Source: Candidatus Poribacteria bacterium
Lineage (GTDB): Bacteria; Poribacteria; WGA-4E; WGA-3G
Reading direction: 5' to 3'
Assembly (NCBI GenBank): GCA_003635255.1
Contig: PYJC01000009.1
Location: forward strand, 1 to 32,596
DNA length: 32,596 nt
The notes below the pieces were generated by a model, which was not told the origin of the DNA, did not search any database, and was given only the letters and a program-made list of their open reading frames with translations. The translations under genes and the position numbers were made by a program. Below are positions 1 to 7,916 of this stretch, piece by piece. How positions within the stretch are numbered: position 1 is the first letter of the stretch; each line of letters begins with the position of its first letter.

Positions 1-2
1 CC

Positions 3-356
3 CTCGTCACTGATTTCAGCGCGGTCAAAAATCCGGATCTCCCCAAGTCCGATATTGCAATCGTGCCGACACCTGAATTGGGCAAAGGGGGCATGATTTA
101 TGAGGTGGCGATGCCGTTTACGTCGCTCACGAAGGTAAAAGTCAAGGAGGGAACCGAAGTCGGGTTTACACCCGGATATGAGGAAGGCACGGATAATCCT
201 GAGAAGAAAGCAGGGCTTGTGTTCATGGATTGGCACGGTCTGAACCCAGACGACTCCGCGAATCTTGGGACTTTGACATTTGGCGGTCCACTCGCCGTTG
301 ATCCGATAGGCAAGTTAGCGATAACATGGGGGCAGTTGAAGAAACTTGCTCCATAA
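3..356 (+). CDS. C-terminal end of a secreted CBM9-like (DOMON-fold) protein, 5' end outside window
   Basis: The reading frame is open from the left edge, so this is the tail of a longer gene. The visible 117 residues contain a stretch typical of the end of family 9 carbohydrate-binding modules: MIYEVAMPFTSL, then a G-x-E-V-G-F-T strand and a closing DWHG and LGTLTFGG strand. The family binds sugars or other ligands in extracellular proteins. The last 20 residues (VDPIGKLAITWGQLKKLAP) match the tail found on three other exported proteins in this window. The signal peptide cannot be seen. An internal GTG at 63 could be called as a start but would cut the domain, so I treat the gene as partial. 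The domain call is moderate; the coding call is firm. Confidence 0.75.
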   Translation, partial: LVTDFSAVKNPDLPKSDIAIVPTPELGKGGMIYEVAMPFTSLTKVKVKEGTEVGFTPGYEEGTDNPEKKAGLVFMDWHGLNPDDSANLGTLTFGGPLAVDPIGKLAITWGQLKKLAP

Positions 357-426
357 TTTTGGTATGTCCACTTCGGAAGCGGGCATGATAATAAATAAAA
401 TTCATAATCACGTAAGGAGGGTATCA

Positions 427-636
427 ATGGGGGGACCAGGCTTTGGAGAAGTCATATTATTGATGCTATTGGTATATCCGTTAGGAGCTATGTTGGGGGC
501 AGTCATGATTGGTGTCGGTATTGCCCTGGGTTTCAGATGGGGTGGTAGATGGCTTTTGAAACTCATGTACAGCGATCCTGAATTTGAAAAATGGCTGAAA
601 CGGGTGCTTAACACCTCTGAAAAATCAGATCCATAG
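427..636 (+). CDS. Small two-helix membrane protein, unknown function
   Basis: I do not recognise a family. The 69-residue product starts at an ATG preceded at good spacing by AAGGAGG (414-420). A longer frame back to 346 would overlap the upstream gene and ignore this strong ribosome binding site. Residues about 8-45 are hydrophobic and glycine-rich (LLMLLVYPLGAMLGAVMIG, then GIALGFRWGG), which fits one long or two short membrane helices. The charged tail (SDPEFEKWLKRVLNTSEKSDP) should be cytoplasmic by the positive-inside rule. It lies between a secreted CBM9-like protein and an ATPase, but nothing ties its function to either. Confidence 0.6.
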   Translation: MGGPGFGEVILLMLLVYPLGAMLGAVMIGVGIALGFRWGGRWLLKLMYSDPEFEKWLKRVLNTSEKSDP

Positions 637-685
637 GGATACAGCCGAATCCCCTATTGATGTTTTAAATTGATCGAATTGAATT

Positions 686-1588
686 ATGCCTAATAAAAAT
701 CAGGAAATAGAAAGCATCTTGCCACTTTTCAGGCAGCTGCTTGAAAAAGCCGATAGTTTGCTAAACCGCTTGGACGGGCACACATCGCAGGTATCGAGTA
801 AGTGTCTTAACAACTACATTGCTTTTCAGTGGCGGACACAAAACGGGACCGGATATTTCGTGCCTGTTAAACACCCGCATCTTGTTGATAGCACGGATCT
901 CATCGGTATAAATTTGCAATGGACGGCACTTGACCGAAACACGCGGCAATTCCTACAAGGGCTGCCCGCCAATCACGTTTTGCTGTGGGGCGACCGCGGC
1001 ACTGGGAAATCTTCACTCGTTAAAGCGATGTTGCAGTGCTATGCTGACAAAGGACTTCGGTTGATCGGCATCGGGAAAGAGGGACTTGTCCATCTACAAG
1101 AAATTGCCGAAATGTTGTGGGAACGTCCTGAACGCTATATTCTCTTCTGTGACGATCTTGCATTCAACGAAGACGAACCCGAATACCGCGAGTTGAAGGC
1201 GATGTTAGAAGGCGGAATTTCTGCCTGTCCAGATAATGTGCTTATCTATGCCACCTCAAACCGTCGGCACTTGATGCCGCGACAGGTCGGTGAAAACCAG
1301 TACCCACAGAACGACGAAGATGAGTTATATCCACGCGAAGCAACAGAGGAGAAGGTCTCATTGAGCGATCGTTTCGGGTTACGTCTCGCTTTTTATCGGA
1401 TTTCACAAGATACCTATTTACAGATTGTGTCCCACTACGCACAAAAACGGGGGCTCTCTGTGCCGACGGAGACGCTACACCGGGCAGCATTAGAATGGGC
1501 GGCATCCTCAAGTGGACGATCAGGACGCGTCGCCTATCAGTTCGTCGCCGACCTCGCTGGCCAATTAGCACTCGAATCAAATTTTTAA
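686..1588 (+). CDS. DUF815-family AAA-type ATPase
   Basis: A 300-residue P-loop ATPase of the DUF815 family, whose cellular role is undefined. Walker A is GDRGTGKSS (residues 102-110, Lys108). A Walker B-like strand ILFCDDLAF follows near residue 155. Then come the sensor strand VLIYATSNRRHLMPR, the SLSDRFGLRL segment, and SGRSGRVAYQFV near the C-terminus, all characteristic of this family. Length is normal for the family. There is no obvious Shine-Dalgarno before the ATG and no signal peptide, so it should be cytoplasmic. It stands alone between a small membrane protein and a pair of secreted proteins; a hairpin (1646-1668) follows. Family call is firm, function unknown. Confidence 0.88.
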   Translation: MPNKNQEIESILPLFRQLLEKADSLLNRLDGHTSQVSSKCLNNYIAFQWRTQNGTGYFVPVKHPHLVDSTDLIGINLQWTALDRNTRQFLQGLPANHVLLWGDRGTGKSSLVKAMLQCYADKGLRLIGIGKEGLVHLQEIAEMLWERPERYILFCDDLAFNEDEPEYRELKAMLEGGISACPDNVLIYATSNRRHLMPRQVGENQYPQNDEDELYPREATEEKVSLSDRFGLRLAFYRISQDTYLQIVSHYAQKRGLSVPTETLHRAALEWAASSSGRSGRVAYQFVADLAGQLALESNF

Positions 1589-1645
1589 TGTGTCGCCAAG
1601 CGAGAAGGAAGAATACACGAGTAATAACGTTCATATTTTAGAACT

Positions 1646-1668
1646 GCCTGCCGCCGTTGTTGGCAGGC
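1646..1668. terminator. GC-rich hairpin downstream of the DUF815 gene
   Basis: Perfect 7-bp arms GCCTGCC (1646-1652) and GGCAGGC (1662-1668) enclose a 9-nt loop, 58 bp after the ATPase stop. There is no T-run after it, so it is either a weak terminator or one of the palindromic repeats common in this window. Confidence 0.4.
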
Positions 1669-1713
1669 GAGACGCAAACACACCGTAAGGTAAAATAAAA
1701 AATGGAGGTTTCT

Positions 1714-2349
1714 ATGAAGAACCGACTGATACTCTGCTTAGCACTCGCGCTTTTTTTAGGCGGTATGCTACTAACACAAACAACAAATGCTGTGCCAAAA
1801 AACGGCACAGTGCGCGTCAGCGGCGATAATACTTGGGTCGTTTTTGTTAACGGCGAAGAGGTTGCCGCAAGCGGGAACTGGCAAGCACCAACCGTCAGTG
1901 ATTTTAAACTGGATAAGGGGTTCGCTGTTATCGCCGTCTATGTCCACGACGCGGAACCGGGTGCCGCCGGTAGAGGCGGATTCCTCGCTGACATTATCCT
2001 TGATGCCAAGCCTGATTATATCGGAACAGGCGAAGACGGTTGGCGGTGCGATACCGGTAAGCTGCTCGCTGATCGGAAAGACGGCTGGGAAGAGGTCGAT
2101 TTTGACGACAGCAAATGGGAAGACGAACTCGAAATCTACGAAAAATTCGGGGGCGGTATCTGGGGCTTCGGTGCCGCGCAGATGCGCGCAATTCTCAAAG
2201 ACCCAGACTGCGAAGCGAACTGGGTATGGTGTGGTCCCAACGATGCTGAAGACGACATCTATTTCCGATATACGATCGGGACACTTGCCGTTGAACCCGA
2301 AGACAAACTCACCACCACGTGGGCGCGTATTAAAAACGACGATATGTAA
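1714..2349 (+). CDS. Secreted jelly-roll (galactose-binding-like) protein with conserved C-terminal tag, paralog 1
   Basis: A 211-residue exported protein. I choose the ATG at 1714, not 1702, because GGAGG (1704-1708) lies between them at the right distance. An N-terminal signal peptide (KNR, then LILCLALALFLGGMLL) is followed by one domain resembling sugar-binding jelly-rolls at the N-termini of rhamnosidase and GH2-type enzymes: GDNTWVVFVNGEEV, FAVIAVYVHDAEPG, GGFLADIIL, DGWEEVDFDDSKW. The protein ends in VEPEDKLTTTWARIKNDDM, the tag shared by four proteins here. It is a tandem paralog of the next gene (39 bp downstream), with blocks such as DRKDGWE and GGGIWGFGA identical. No catalytic residues are apparent, so binding or a structural role is likelier than enzymatic activity. 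Fold assignment is inference. Confidence 0.75.
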   Translation: MKNRLILCLALALFLGGMLLTQTTNAVPKNGTVRVSGDNTWVVFVNGEEVAASGNWQAPTVSDFKLDKGFAVIAVYVHDAEPGAAGRGGFLADIILDAKPDYIGTGEDGWRCDTGKLLADRKDGWEEVDFDDSKWEDELEIYEKFGGGIWGFGAAQMRAILKDPDCEANWVWCGPNDAEDDIYFRYTIGTLAVEPEDKLTTTWARIKNDDM

Positions 2350-2388
2350 TCTCAGACGACTGTCATAGCGTAGGCAAAGGAGAACGCA

Positions 2389-3000
2389 ATGAAAAAGTTT
2401 TTTGTTCCTACAATTTTGGTTTTAGTTTTCGCTTTAGTCGCTTCAGGCACTTGGGCGGCGACACTCCGCATCAATGGTGATAACTCATGGGTCGGCTTCG
2501 TCAACGGCGAACAGGTCGCCGAAGGCAGTGACTGGCAGCAAGCGAGTATCACAGAATTTGATATGCCGGACGGCTACGCTGTCATTGCTGTCTATGTCCA
2601 CGACGCTGAACCTGGGGGTGCTGGGCGCGGTGGCGCGTTGTTTGATGTTATTCTTGACGACGGCACCTATATTCCGTCCGATGATACTTGGAAGGCGGAT
2701 GCTGGCGCGCCACTCGCCGATCGGAAAGACGGTTGGGAACAACCCGACTTTGACGATAGCAGCTGGGATAACGCGACACAACTCGATCAGTTTGGTGGTG
2801 GTATCTGGGGATTCGGAGCAAACACGATGCGTGAAACGCTGAAAGATCCTGATTCAACGGCGTACTGGGTCTGGGCGGGTCCTAACGATGTTGAAGACGA
2901 TGTCTATTTCCGAAAGACCGTCGGAACCCTGCCAACAACACCTGTTGAACCGGGTGGAAAAGTCACCACGACATGGGGTGCTTTAAAATCAGAACAGTAG
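2389..3000 (+). CDS. Secreted jelly-roll (galactose-binding-like) protein with conserved C-terminal tag, paralog 2
   Basis: A 203-residue paralog of the preceding gene, with an AAAGGAG ribosome binding site before the ATG. Signal peptide is residues 1-23 (KKFF, hydrophobic core VPTILVLVFALVASG, cleavage near TWA-A). The domain repeats the pattern of its neighbour: GDNSWVGFVNGEQV, YAVIAVYVHDAEPGG, DRKDGWEQPDFDDSSW, FGGGIWGFGANTM, then YWVWAGPNDVEDDVYFR. The tail is VEPGGKVTTTWGALKSEQ, after a Thr/Pro linker (TLPTTP). Signal peptides and linkers have diverged more than the domain, as expected for an older tandem duplication under selection. The pair is probably co-transcribed and ends at the hairpin at 3009-3061. 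Function unknown beyond a likely extracellular binding role. Confidence 0.76.
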   Translation: MKKFFVPTILVLVFALVASGTWAATLRINGDNSWVGFVNGEQVAEGSDWQQASITEFDMPDGYAVIAVYVHDAEPGGAGRGGALFDVILDDGTYIPSDDTWKADAGAPLADRKDGWEQPDFDDSSWDNATQLDQFGGGIWGFGANTMRETLKDPDSTAYWVWAGPNDVEDDVYFRKTVGTLPTTPVEPGGKVTTTWGALKSEQ

Positions 3001-3008
3001 ACGCTAAT

Positions 3009-3061
3009 TTAACAATCGGTCGTCGGAAGCCAGTTAACGATTTCCGGCTGCCGATTGTTAA
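3009..3061. terminator. Long hairpin between convergent genes
   Basis: Perfect 11-bp arms TTAACAATCGG (3009-3019) and CCGATTGTTAA (3051-3061), with further inner pairing of CGGAA with TTCCG. It sits exactly between the convergent secreted-protein and aminotransferase genes and could terminate both strands. Confidence 0.6.
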
Positions 3062-3075
3062 AGCTGGTCTATGCG

Positions 3076-4380
3076 CTATAAAGCTTCAATAACCTTTGCA
3101 ATTACTGCAAAAACTGTCTCAATATCCGATGCGTCAAGACAGGAATAGGCAATCCGCAATTCTGTCTCCCCAAGCGCAATCGTGCCGATACCGTGTTCCA
3201 CCAGCAGCCGCTGCCGAACTGTTTCAGCATTCGCTGATTTAAGGTTTAGGCATGCAAAATACCCAGCATGACTCGGATATACTTCCCATAATTCCGCATA
3301 TTTTGCATCAGAGGCAACTGCTTTCACCTTCAACGCACGTGCTTTGAGCATTTCATAGTTCCGCCGTTTTTGTTCAGCGTACCTCGGTGTTTTCATCGCC
3401 TCAAGGATAAGCGTCTGAGAGACCTGTGCTGCACCGGAGGTATTGGCTCGGATCAGTCCACTGAGTTTCTGTTCAAGCGGTTGCATCGGTGTTTCTCCGA
3501 GTCCAAAGGTAATAAACGCCACGCGTAAACCCCAGGCGTATTCCTCTTTAGTAGCACCATCTATTTTCACTGGTATCACGTTCGGATGACACCCAACTAA
3601 CAACCCAAACAGCGATTCGTGCATGGTTGCTGCATCGAACCACAAACCGGCGTAGGCATCGTCAACCATAACGAGGATACGGCACCCAGTATCAGCACAC
3701 GCCACAATCGCATCCACAATCTGTGTTGCTTCTGCCTGGGTAATTGCATAGCCAGTCGGATTGTGCGGAAAATTCAGTAGAACGAGCAATTTTTCGTCGG
3801 TAGCGTTGGTGAGTGTTTCCCAAAATCCGTGCGTGTTGAAACCACTCACAGCGTTGAGAAAAGGGTAGGTCTGGAGCGTCGCGCCTGCTTTAGTCTGGAA
3901 AATGAGTCGGTAATTTCCCCAAATTTTATCTGGAAGAATAAGCATATCACCGTTATCTACGAAAAGTTCTGCGAGTAGACTAAACCCATGTGTCATCCCA
4001 CTCGTTACAATTGGGAGACTGAACGTTTTTCCAGCAAGCGAAGGATTCGCTTTCGAGAGATGCGTCTTCCACGTCTCCCGTAACGCCTGTTGACCGAGTA
4101 TGGGTGCGTAGCCGTAGATGTTTTCCGGTGAGAGTTCAGGCACGAGTTCCCGCGAAGCCTGCAGGTGCATCATATCACCCGCGTCTTGTGAGAAGTCCAA
4201 GGCGATTGCGCGTGTCGCATTGAATCGGTGTGCTTTTGTATTTGCTTCAGCCGTCTGGCTCAAGATACCTTTCGGCAAATAGATGCGTTTTCCTAACTCG
4301 GAGAGTAGCGCGGAGACCGCTGGCGCGACATCGCGAAGTTGTTGGTTTAACTGAATCGCTAAAGGATTTAACACTTGCAT
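3076..4380 (-). CDS. Class I/II PLP-dependent aminotransferase
   Basis: A 434-residue fold-type I aminotransferase. The start is the ATG at 4380 (MQVLNPLAIQ), which begins with the NPLA..LN segment typical of this subfamily. A longer open frame to 4629 adds 83 residues with no family similarity that run through an inverted repeat. Visible PLP motifs: NFPHNPTG (Asn207, Pro208, Gly210), VDDAY (Asp240/Asp241, pyridine nitrogen contact), and DGATKEEYAWGLR with Lys278 as the Schiff-base lysine and Arg286 as the phosphate contact. The GKRIYLPKGILSQ block near residue 30 marks a little-studied clade distinct from AspC. The amino donor cannot be read from sequence. It is divergent from the 4710 gene and convergent with the tandem secreted paralogs. 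The ribosome binding site (GGAAAAAT before ATG) is weak. Confidence 0.85.
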   Translation of the reverse strand: MQVLNPLAIQLNQQLRDVAPAVSALLSELGKRIYLPKGILSQTAEANTKAHRFNATRAIALDFSQDAGDMMHLQASRELVPELSPENIYGYAPILGQQALRETWKTHLSKANPSLAGKTFSLPIVTSGMTHGFSLLAELFVDNGDMLILPDKIWGNYRLIFQTKAGATLQTYPFLNAVSGFNTHGFWETLTNATDEKLLVLLNFPHNPTGYAITQAEATQIVDAIVACADTGCRILVMVDDAYAGLWFDAATMHESLFGLLVGCHPNVIPVKIDGATKEEYAWGLRVAFITFGLGETPMQPLEQKLSGLIRANTSGAAQVSQTLILEAMKTPRYAEQKRRNYEMLKARALKVKAVASDAKYAELWEVYPSHAGYFACLNLKSANAETVRQRLLVEHGIGTIALGETELRIAYSCLDASDIETVFAVIAKVIEAL

Positions 4381-4709
4381 ATTTTTCCAAATCGAGGATA
4401 ATATAACCCAAGTTGCCACCTTATCCTGCGGAGAATCAACACCTTTAGGTGGAAAAGGTATCCGCATCCCTAAAATCTTGTAAGTAGCAACTTGCGTTAC
4501 TATGGTAAAATTGAAGAAAGTAGAACTTTTTGGCAACTCATTTGTAGTAACAATAAATCGGGAAGCCAACGCTCTGTTGCTTGCGAGGTTTCCTATAGTA
4601 GCATATCGCTTATTTTGGACTGTCAACAACTTAAAGTCAACCGATTTTTACGAATTCCCGTTCAAGAAGATAAAGTTAAAACCCATCCCTCGACAATAGG
4701 ACAAAAAAC
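4381..4709. other. Divergent intergenic region with an imperfect inverted repeat
   Basis: This gap should hold the promoters for the aminotransferase (-) and the anchored protein (+). No convincing -35/-10 pair was found. Open frames on both strands here look non-coding. The one clear structure is the inverted repeat described separately at 4405-4498. Confidence 0.5.
4405..4498. repeat. 94-bp imperfect inverted repeat element
   Basis: Left arm AACCCAAGTTGCCACCTTA (4405-4423) mirrors the right arm TAAGTAGCAACTTGCGTT (4481-4498); the core AAGTTGC/GCAACTT is perfect. A small internal palindrome ACCTTTAGGT lies at 4441-4450. It looks like a dispersed intergenic palindromic element, not coding sequence. 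Confidence 0.5.
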
Positions 4710-5813
4710 ATGAAAGCATTTTTGAAAAGCCTCACATTCGGCATCATCGTTATCCTCGCTGTCGGTTTCGGTATCGGTGTTTATATCCTTCAGGCACCAT
4801 TGGTTGAACAGACGAAGACCCCTAAATTTCAAGTGCATACGCGGACAGCAGTGCGCGGCAGACCCACAGTTAATTCGAAACCGCTTGCCTACACTACAGA
4901 TGTTTATCGGTTCAGTCTGGATCGTCAATATATCAGCAATCTGAATAGCAATATCTTGAAACGTGAGCATCTGTTTAGCGCGGCATTAACGCATCGTGCA
5001 AGATTGAAAGGGACGGATCTGGATAAGGCATTGAAAACAGCAACCGATTGGCAAAAGATGTTCGCCGATTTGACAGAAAGTACGCGCTTCCGTCCAAGTG
5101 CATCTGTCCTTGAAGTTTTGATCAGTGGCGAGGAGTGGCTCCTCAGAGATGTCTCCGGTGCCGGGTATACCGTCACGAAAGCCGGTAACCAGATTGATAT
5201 CTATCTGCCCGACCTCAAGGACGCATTTGACACAAACAAAATTGAACTCTCTACAGATCTGGAAATCTCCACTGAACAGAAAAACAAACGGTGGTTTATT
5301 AGAGATAAAAAAGGGAAACAGACCTATAGCATTACAAACGGCAATGAAAAACTCATCGTCTACCAGCAATCGAAACCTGAAATTCTGACGTATCTGTTTG
5401 AAGTAGATACAGCATCACAGACTGCTCTTGGGAAAGGCAACTTGTCGCCGGAATTGATTCAGGGATTTGAGAAGTTGAAAATACCATTGTCCGGACGTGT
5501 ACAAGTCTTAGCGGGTGAAGATGATGTGAGTTGGGACCTAAAAGATCAGTCTTTGAAATATAGCATCCGAAACGAGAACGATCAATTGAAGGTCTACCTT
5601 GATCTTGACAGCAGATGGCTTCGCATCAGAGCCAGTGACGAGATAATAGGCTGGGTGCAAAGTAATCGCGGCACTATCTTTGAACCGCTTCCACCGATAC
5701 TCAGTTCACGTCAGTTAGCCAAAAGACGACTGCTTGCATTAATTGACAAAGTCAAAGGGAAAGTCGGAACGTCCAATGAAGAAAATGAAACCCCGGATGC
5801 TGCGTCCCGGTAG
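4710..5813 (+). CDS. Membrane-anchored periplasmic protein with C-terminal SH3-like segment, unknown
   Basis: 367 residues. One transmembrane or uncleaved signal helix at about residues 6-28 (SLTFGIIVILAVGFGIGVYIL) leaves the rest outside the cytoplasm. The middle is mixed alpha/beta without a recognised family; two similar units can be seen, each with a DISW/RWFIRDKKGK- or DDVSWDLKDQSLKYSI-like strand. The tail, near residues 300-330 (SRWLRIRASDEIIGWVQSNRGTIF), resembles bacterial SH3 modules, in which W-L-R-I-R and G-W-V strands recur. Its last 38 bases overlap the following LD-carboxypeptidase gene, so the two are likely co-transcribed and translationally linked, suggesting work on the cell wall. 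The start has AGGA 8 nt upstream. Confident as a gene; function is inference. Confidence 0.6.
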   Translation: MKAFLKSLTFGIIVILAVGFGIGVYILQAPLVEQTKTPKFQVHTRTAVRGRPTVNSKPLAYTTDVYRFSLDRQYISNLNSNILKREHLFSAALTHRARLKGTDLDKALKTATDWQKMFADLTESTRFRPSASVLEVLISGEEWLLRDVSGAGYTVTKAGNQIDIYLPDLKDAFDTNKIELSTDLEISTEQKNKRWFIRDKKGKQTYSITNGNEKLIVYQQSKPEILTYLFEVDTASQTALGKGNLSPELIQGFEKLKIPLSGRVQVLAGEDDVSWDLKDQSLKYSIRNENDQLKVYLDLDSRWLRIRASDEIIGWVQSNRGTIFEPLPPILSSRQLAKRRLLALIDKVKGKVGTSNEENETPDAASR

Positions 5814-6831
5814 CCGTATCGCAGCGATTTCGCTCTCTTGGGGCGGTCCCGGCGCAATTCCGTACCGTTACGAGATCGGCAAACAGCAATTTGAAGAAGC
5901 ATTCGGTGTAACGGTTATCGAGACGGAACACGCTTTGCGTGATGCGGACTGGCTTGCGAGAAACCCTGAAGCGCGTGCCGACGATTTGATGGCAGCTTTT
6001 GTTGATGAGACGATCGACGGAATTATCTCAACCATCGGTGGCGAAGATTCGATCCGCACGCTGCCATACCTTGATTTGGATCTGATTCGGAATAACCCGA
6101 AGGTTTTCATGGGTTTCTCGGATACCACCATATCACATGCAGCCTGCTTTAAAGCAGGGATCGTTTCGTTCTATGGTCCCTCGTTTATGGCGGGGTTTGC
6201 CGAAAACGGTGGAATGTTTCCATACATGGTGGATTCCGTGCGACGCACGCTCTTTTCTCCCGAACCGATTGGTGTTATTGAACCGAACCGGGCAGAGTGG
6301 ACAGTTGAATATCTGCCGTGGGAGAACCCTGAAAACCAATCCATTCGTCGGAAACTGAACCCTTGCACCGACTGGAGATTTCATCAAGATGAAGGGGTCG
6401 CTGAAGGGCAGCTTTTTGGGGGCTGTGTTGAAGTCTTGGACTGGCTTCGCGGCACTGACTACTTTCCCTCTGCTGTGAGTGACCTTCACGGTGCTGTGCT
6501 TTTCTTGGAGACCTCTGAAGAAGGGGCTCCCCCTTCGATGCTATCAAGATTTGTGAGATGCCTCGCCGCGATGGGTATCCTTGAAGGACTCAGCGGCATC
6601 CTGTTCGGACGCCCCGGCGGCGACGTTGATCCGCAAACTTTCAGCGAATACGACGACGCGCTTTGTAAAGCGGTACGCGAGGAATATGGTTTCAACGATA
6701 TGCCGATTGTCACCAATATGGACTTTGGACACACGGATCCGATGTTCGTCATTCCGATGGGCATGAAGGTGCGTATCAACTCTGCCAAGCAAGAAATCGC
6801 CGTTGGCGAGGCGGCAGTTACCAAAAACTAA
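5776..6831 (+). CDS. LD-carboxypeptidase / MccF-like peptidase (family S66)
   Basis: 351 residues, normal for S66 serine peptidases, which cleave L,D-linked tetrapeptides during peptidoglycan recycling or, in the MccF branch, acyl-sulfamoyl or peptide-nucleotide antibiotics. The triad is visible: Ser115 in MGFSDTT, Glu245 in LFLETSEE, and His319 in FGHTDPMFVIPMG. The N-terminal LRPGSRIAAISLS and IISTIGGEDSIRTLPYLD are typical nucleophile-domain segments. The broad architecture (LPWENPENQ insertion, EGQLFGGCVEVLDWLRGT) is closer to MccF-type members than to E. coli LdcA. The start overlaps the preceding gene by 38 nt; a second ATG nine bases later (5785) is equally possible. There is no signal peptide, so it acts in the cytoplasm. 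Confidence 0.88.
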   Translation: MKKMKPRMLRPGSRIAAISLSWGGPGAIPYRYEIGKQQFEEAFGVTVIETEHALRDADWLARNPEARADDLMAAFVDETIDGIISTIGGEDSIRTLPYLDLDLIRNNPKVFMGFSDTTISHAACFKAGIVSFYGPSFMAGFAENGGMFPYMVDSVRRTLFSPEPIGVIEPNRAEWTVEYLPWENPENQSIRRKLNPCTDWRFHQDEGVAEGQLFGGCVEVLDWLRGTDYFPSAVSDLHGAVLFLETSEEGAPPSMLSRFVRCLAAMGILEGLSGILFGRPGGDVDPQTFSEYDDALCKAVREEYGFNDMPIVTNMDFGHTDPMFVIPMGMKVRINSAKQEIAVGEAAVTKN

Positions 6832-6855
6832 TACAGATGGGTTCTTGTACTGCTA

Positions 6856-7908
6856 TTACCGATTTTCCGAAACCGGATAAAGTGTGAGTCTCGCTTTCTT
6901 ACCTGATCCCTCATCTGCAATTATGAGTGTGCCGTCCGCAGCGAAGGTGATACCTTCAGGCTGACGATGCCACTGGACAGGAAACTGCTTGGCTGCAACG
7001 ACCTGACCTCTCGGCGTAATCTCCGCGATCGCCTTCTGACCCGCAGCGAGGACAAAGTAATTTCCTGACACAGGGTGTCGTTCAATGCCAGAAGGCTGAA
7101 ATTCTTTTCCCCCAATATAACGTGTGAATTCAATGACAGGTATGACTATATGTGCATCTTCGATGAGTTGTTTCTCATCAATTGACCAATGATATATGAC
7201 CAACTGTTCTTTCAAGTCTGCTCTACGAGCGTCTTTGCACATTAGTAAGAGTGCCTGCTGGGTTGCGTCGTACGCTAAACCCTCTATTTCGTAATCTCTA
7301 CCGACTCCGGTCGCATAGATATTATAAAGGACGGACTCCCCCTCAGTGCCTCTGCTGCCCTCGTATATGCGCCCCGAACTTGTGACCAAATAGACCTGAT
7401 CGTTAACTGTCGCAATACCCTCAAAATCATCGTTTTCTGGATTTTTTATATCCGCCAGTTGGAATGCTTTTACGATTGCCCCATTCTGATAATCGATTTC
7501 GTGAATGACCGCCTTTTCATCATTGTGAGCCATGAGTTGATTGTCCAGGGTCATTGCTAAGCCAGAAATCTCCTCGAGGCGTCCGGGCAGCTTCCAATGC
7601 GTCGCTGTTTCTACTTTCAGGTCATAGCTTTCGAGAGATATTTTCCTTTGTCCTACCGCCTGCGTGCCCCCCGAAAGGTGGTCAAGTATAGTGTTTGGAT
7701 TCATATTTAGCAAATCTTCACCCAAACCTGCTGACGGATTCTCCGCATGGGCTTTCTCTTCACTCAAATCTGCTGGTGGATTCTCTTTATTGACTTTCTC
7801 TTCACTCAAACTTGTTGATGAATCCTGTCTATAAATCATCGACACCAAAAGGATAAGCAGGCTAAAAACGAGGAATCCTAACAAGAGTTTATTTCCGCGA
7901 TTCTGCAT
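6856..7908 (-). CDS. Anchored beta-propeller protein of the SdiA-regulated/esterase-like type
   Basis: 350 residues from the ATG at 7908, which lies 8 nt beyond the upstream stop; a start at 7965 would overlap that gene. A membrane helix (LLLGFLVFSLLILLVSMIY, about residues 9-27) is followed by a low-complexity linker made of a 14-residue repeat (SEEKVNKENPPA, SEEKAHAENPSA). The rest is a beta-propeller with SdiA-regulated-family features: GRLEEISGLAMT, NDDFEGIATVNDQVYLVTSSGRIYE, DYEIEGLAYDAT, FQPSGIERHPVSGNYFVLAAG, QPEGITFAADGTLIIADEGSG. Such proteins are thought to bind calcium or small ligands outside the cytoplasm; no catalytic site is evident. Third gene of the operon beginning at 11645. 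Confidence 0.72.
   Translation of the reverse strand: MQNRGNKLLLGFLVFSLLILLVSMIYRQDSSTSLSEEKVNKENPPADLSEEKAHAENPSAGLGEDLLNMNPNTILDHLSGGTQAVGQRKISLESYDLKVETATHWKLPGRLEEISGLAMTLDNQLMAHNDEKAVIHEIDYQNGAIVKAFQLADIKNPENDDFEGIATVNDQVYLVTSSGRIYEGSRGTEGESVLYNIYATGVGRDYEIEGLAYDATQQALLLMCKDARRADLKEQLVIYHWSIDEKQLIEDAHIVIPVIEFTRYIGGKEFQPSGIERHPVSGNYFVLAAGQKAIAEITPRGQVVAAKQFPVQWHRQPEGITFAADGTLIIADEGSGKKARLTLYPVSENR
7728..7830 (-). repeat. 42-bp tandem repeat (about 2.4 copies) inside the propeller gene
   Basis: Copies start at about 7728, 7770 and 7812, each beginning CTGCTG- or CTTGTTG-like and containing a GGATTCTC block. They encode the 14-residue linker repeat. The period is a multiple of three, so copy number changes keep the frame. 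Confidence 0.65.
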
Positions 7909-7916
7909 GTGCGATT

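Noticed and set aside
3009..3061. Possible riboswitch or structured RNA
   Set aside because: Its place between two convergent stop codons fits a bidirectional terminator or repeat better.
4381..4629. N-terminal extension of the aminotransferase by 83 codons
   Set aside because: The added residues do not resemble the family, cross an inverted repeat, and the ATG at 4380 gives the expected N-terminus.
7728..7830. Possible CRISPR-like repeats
   Set aside because: The 42-bp period is contiguous without spacers and encodes a protein linker.
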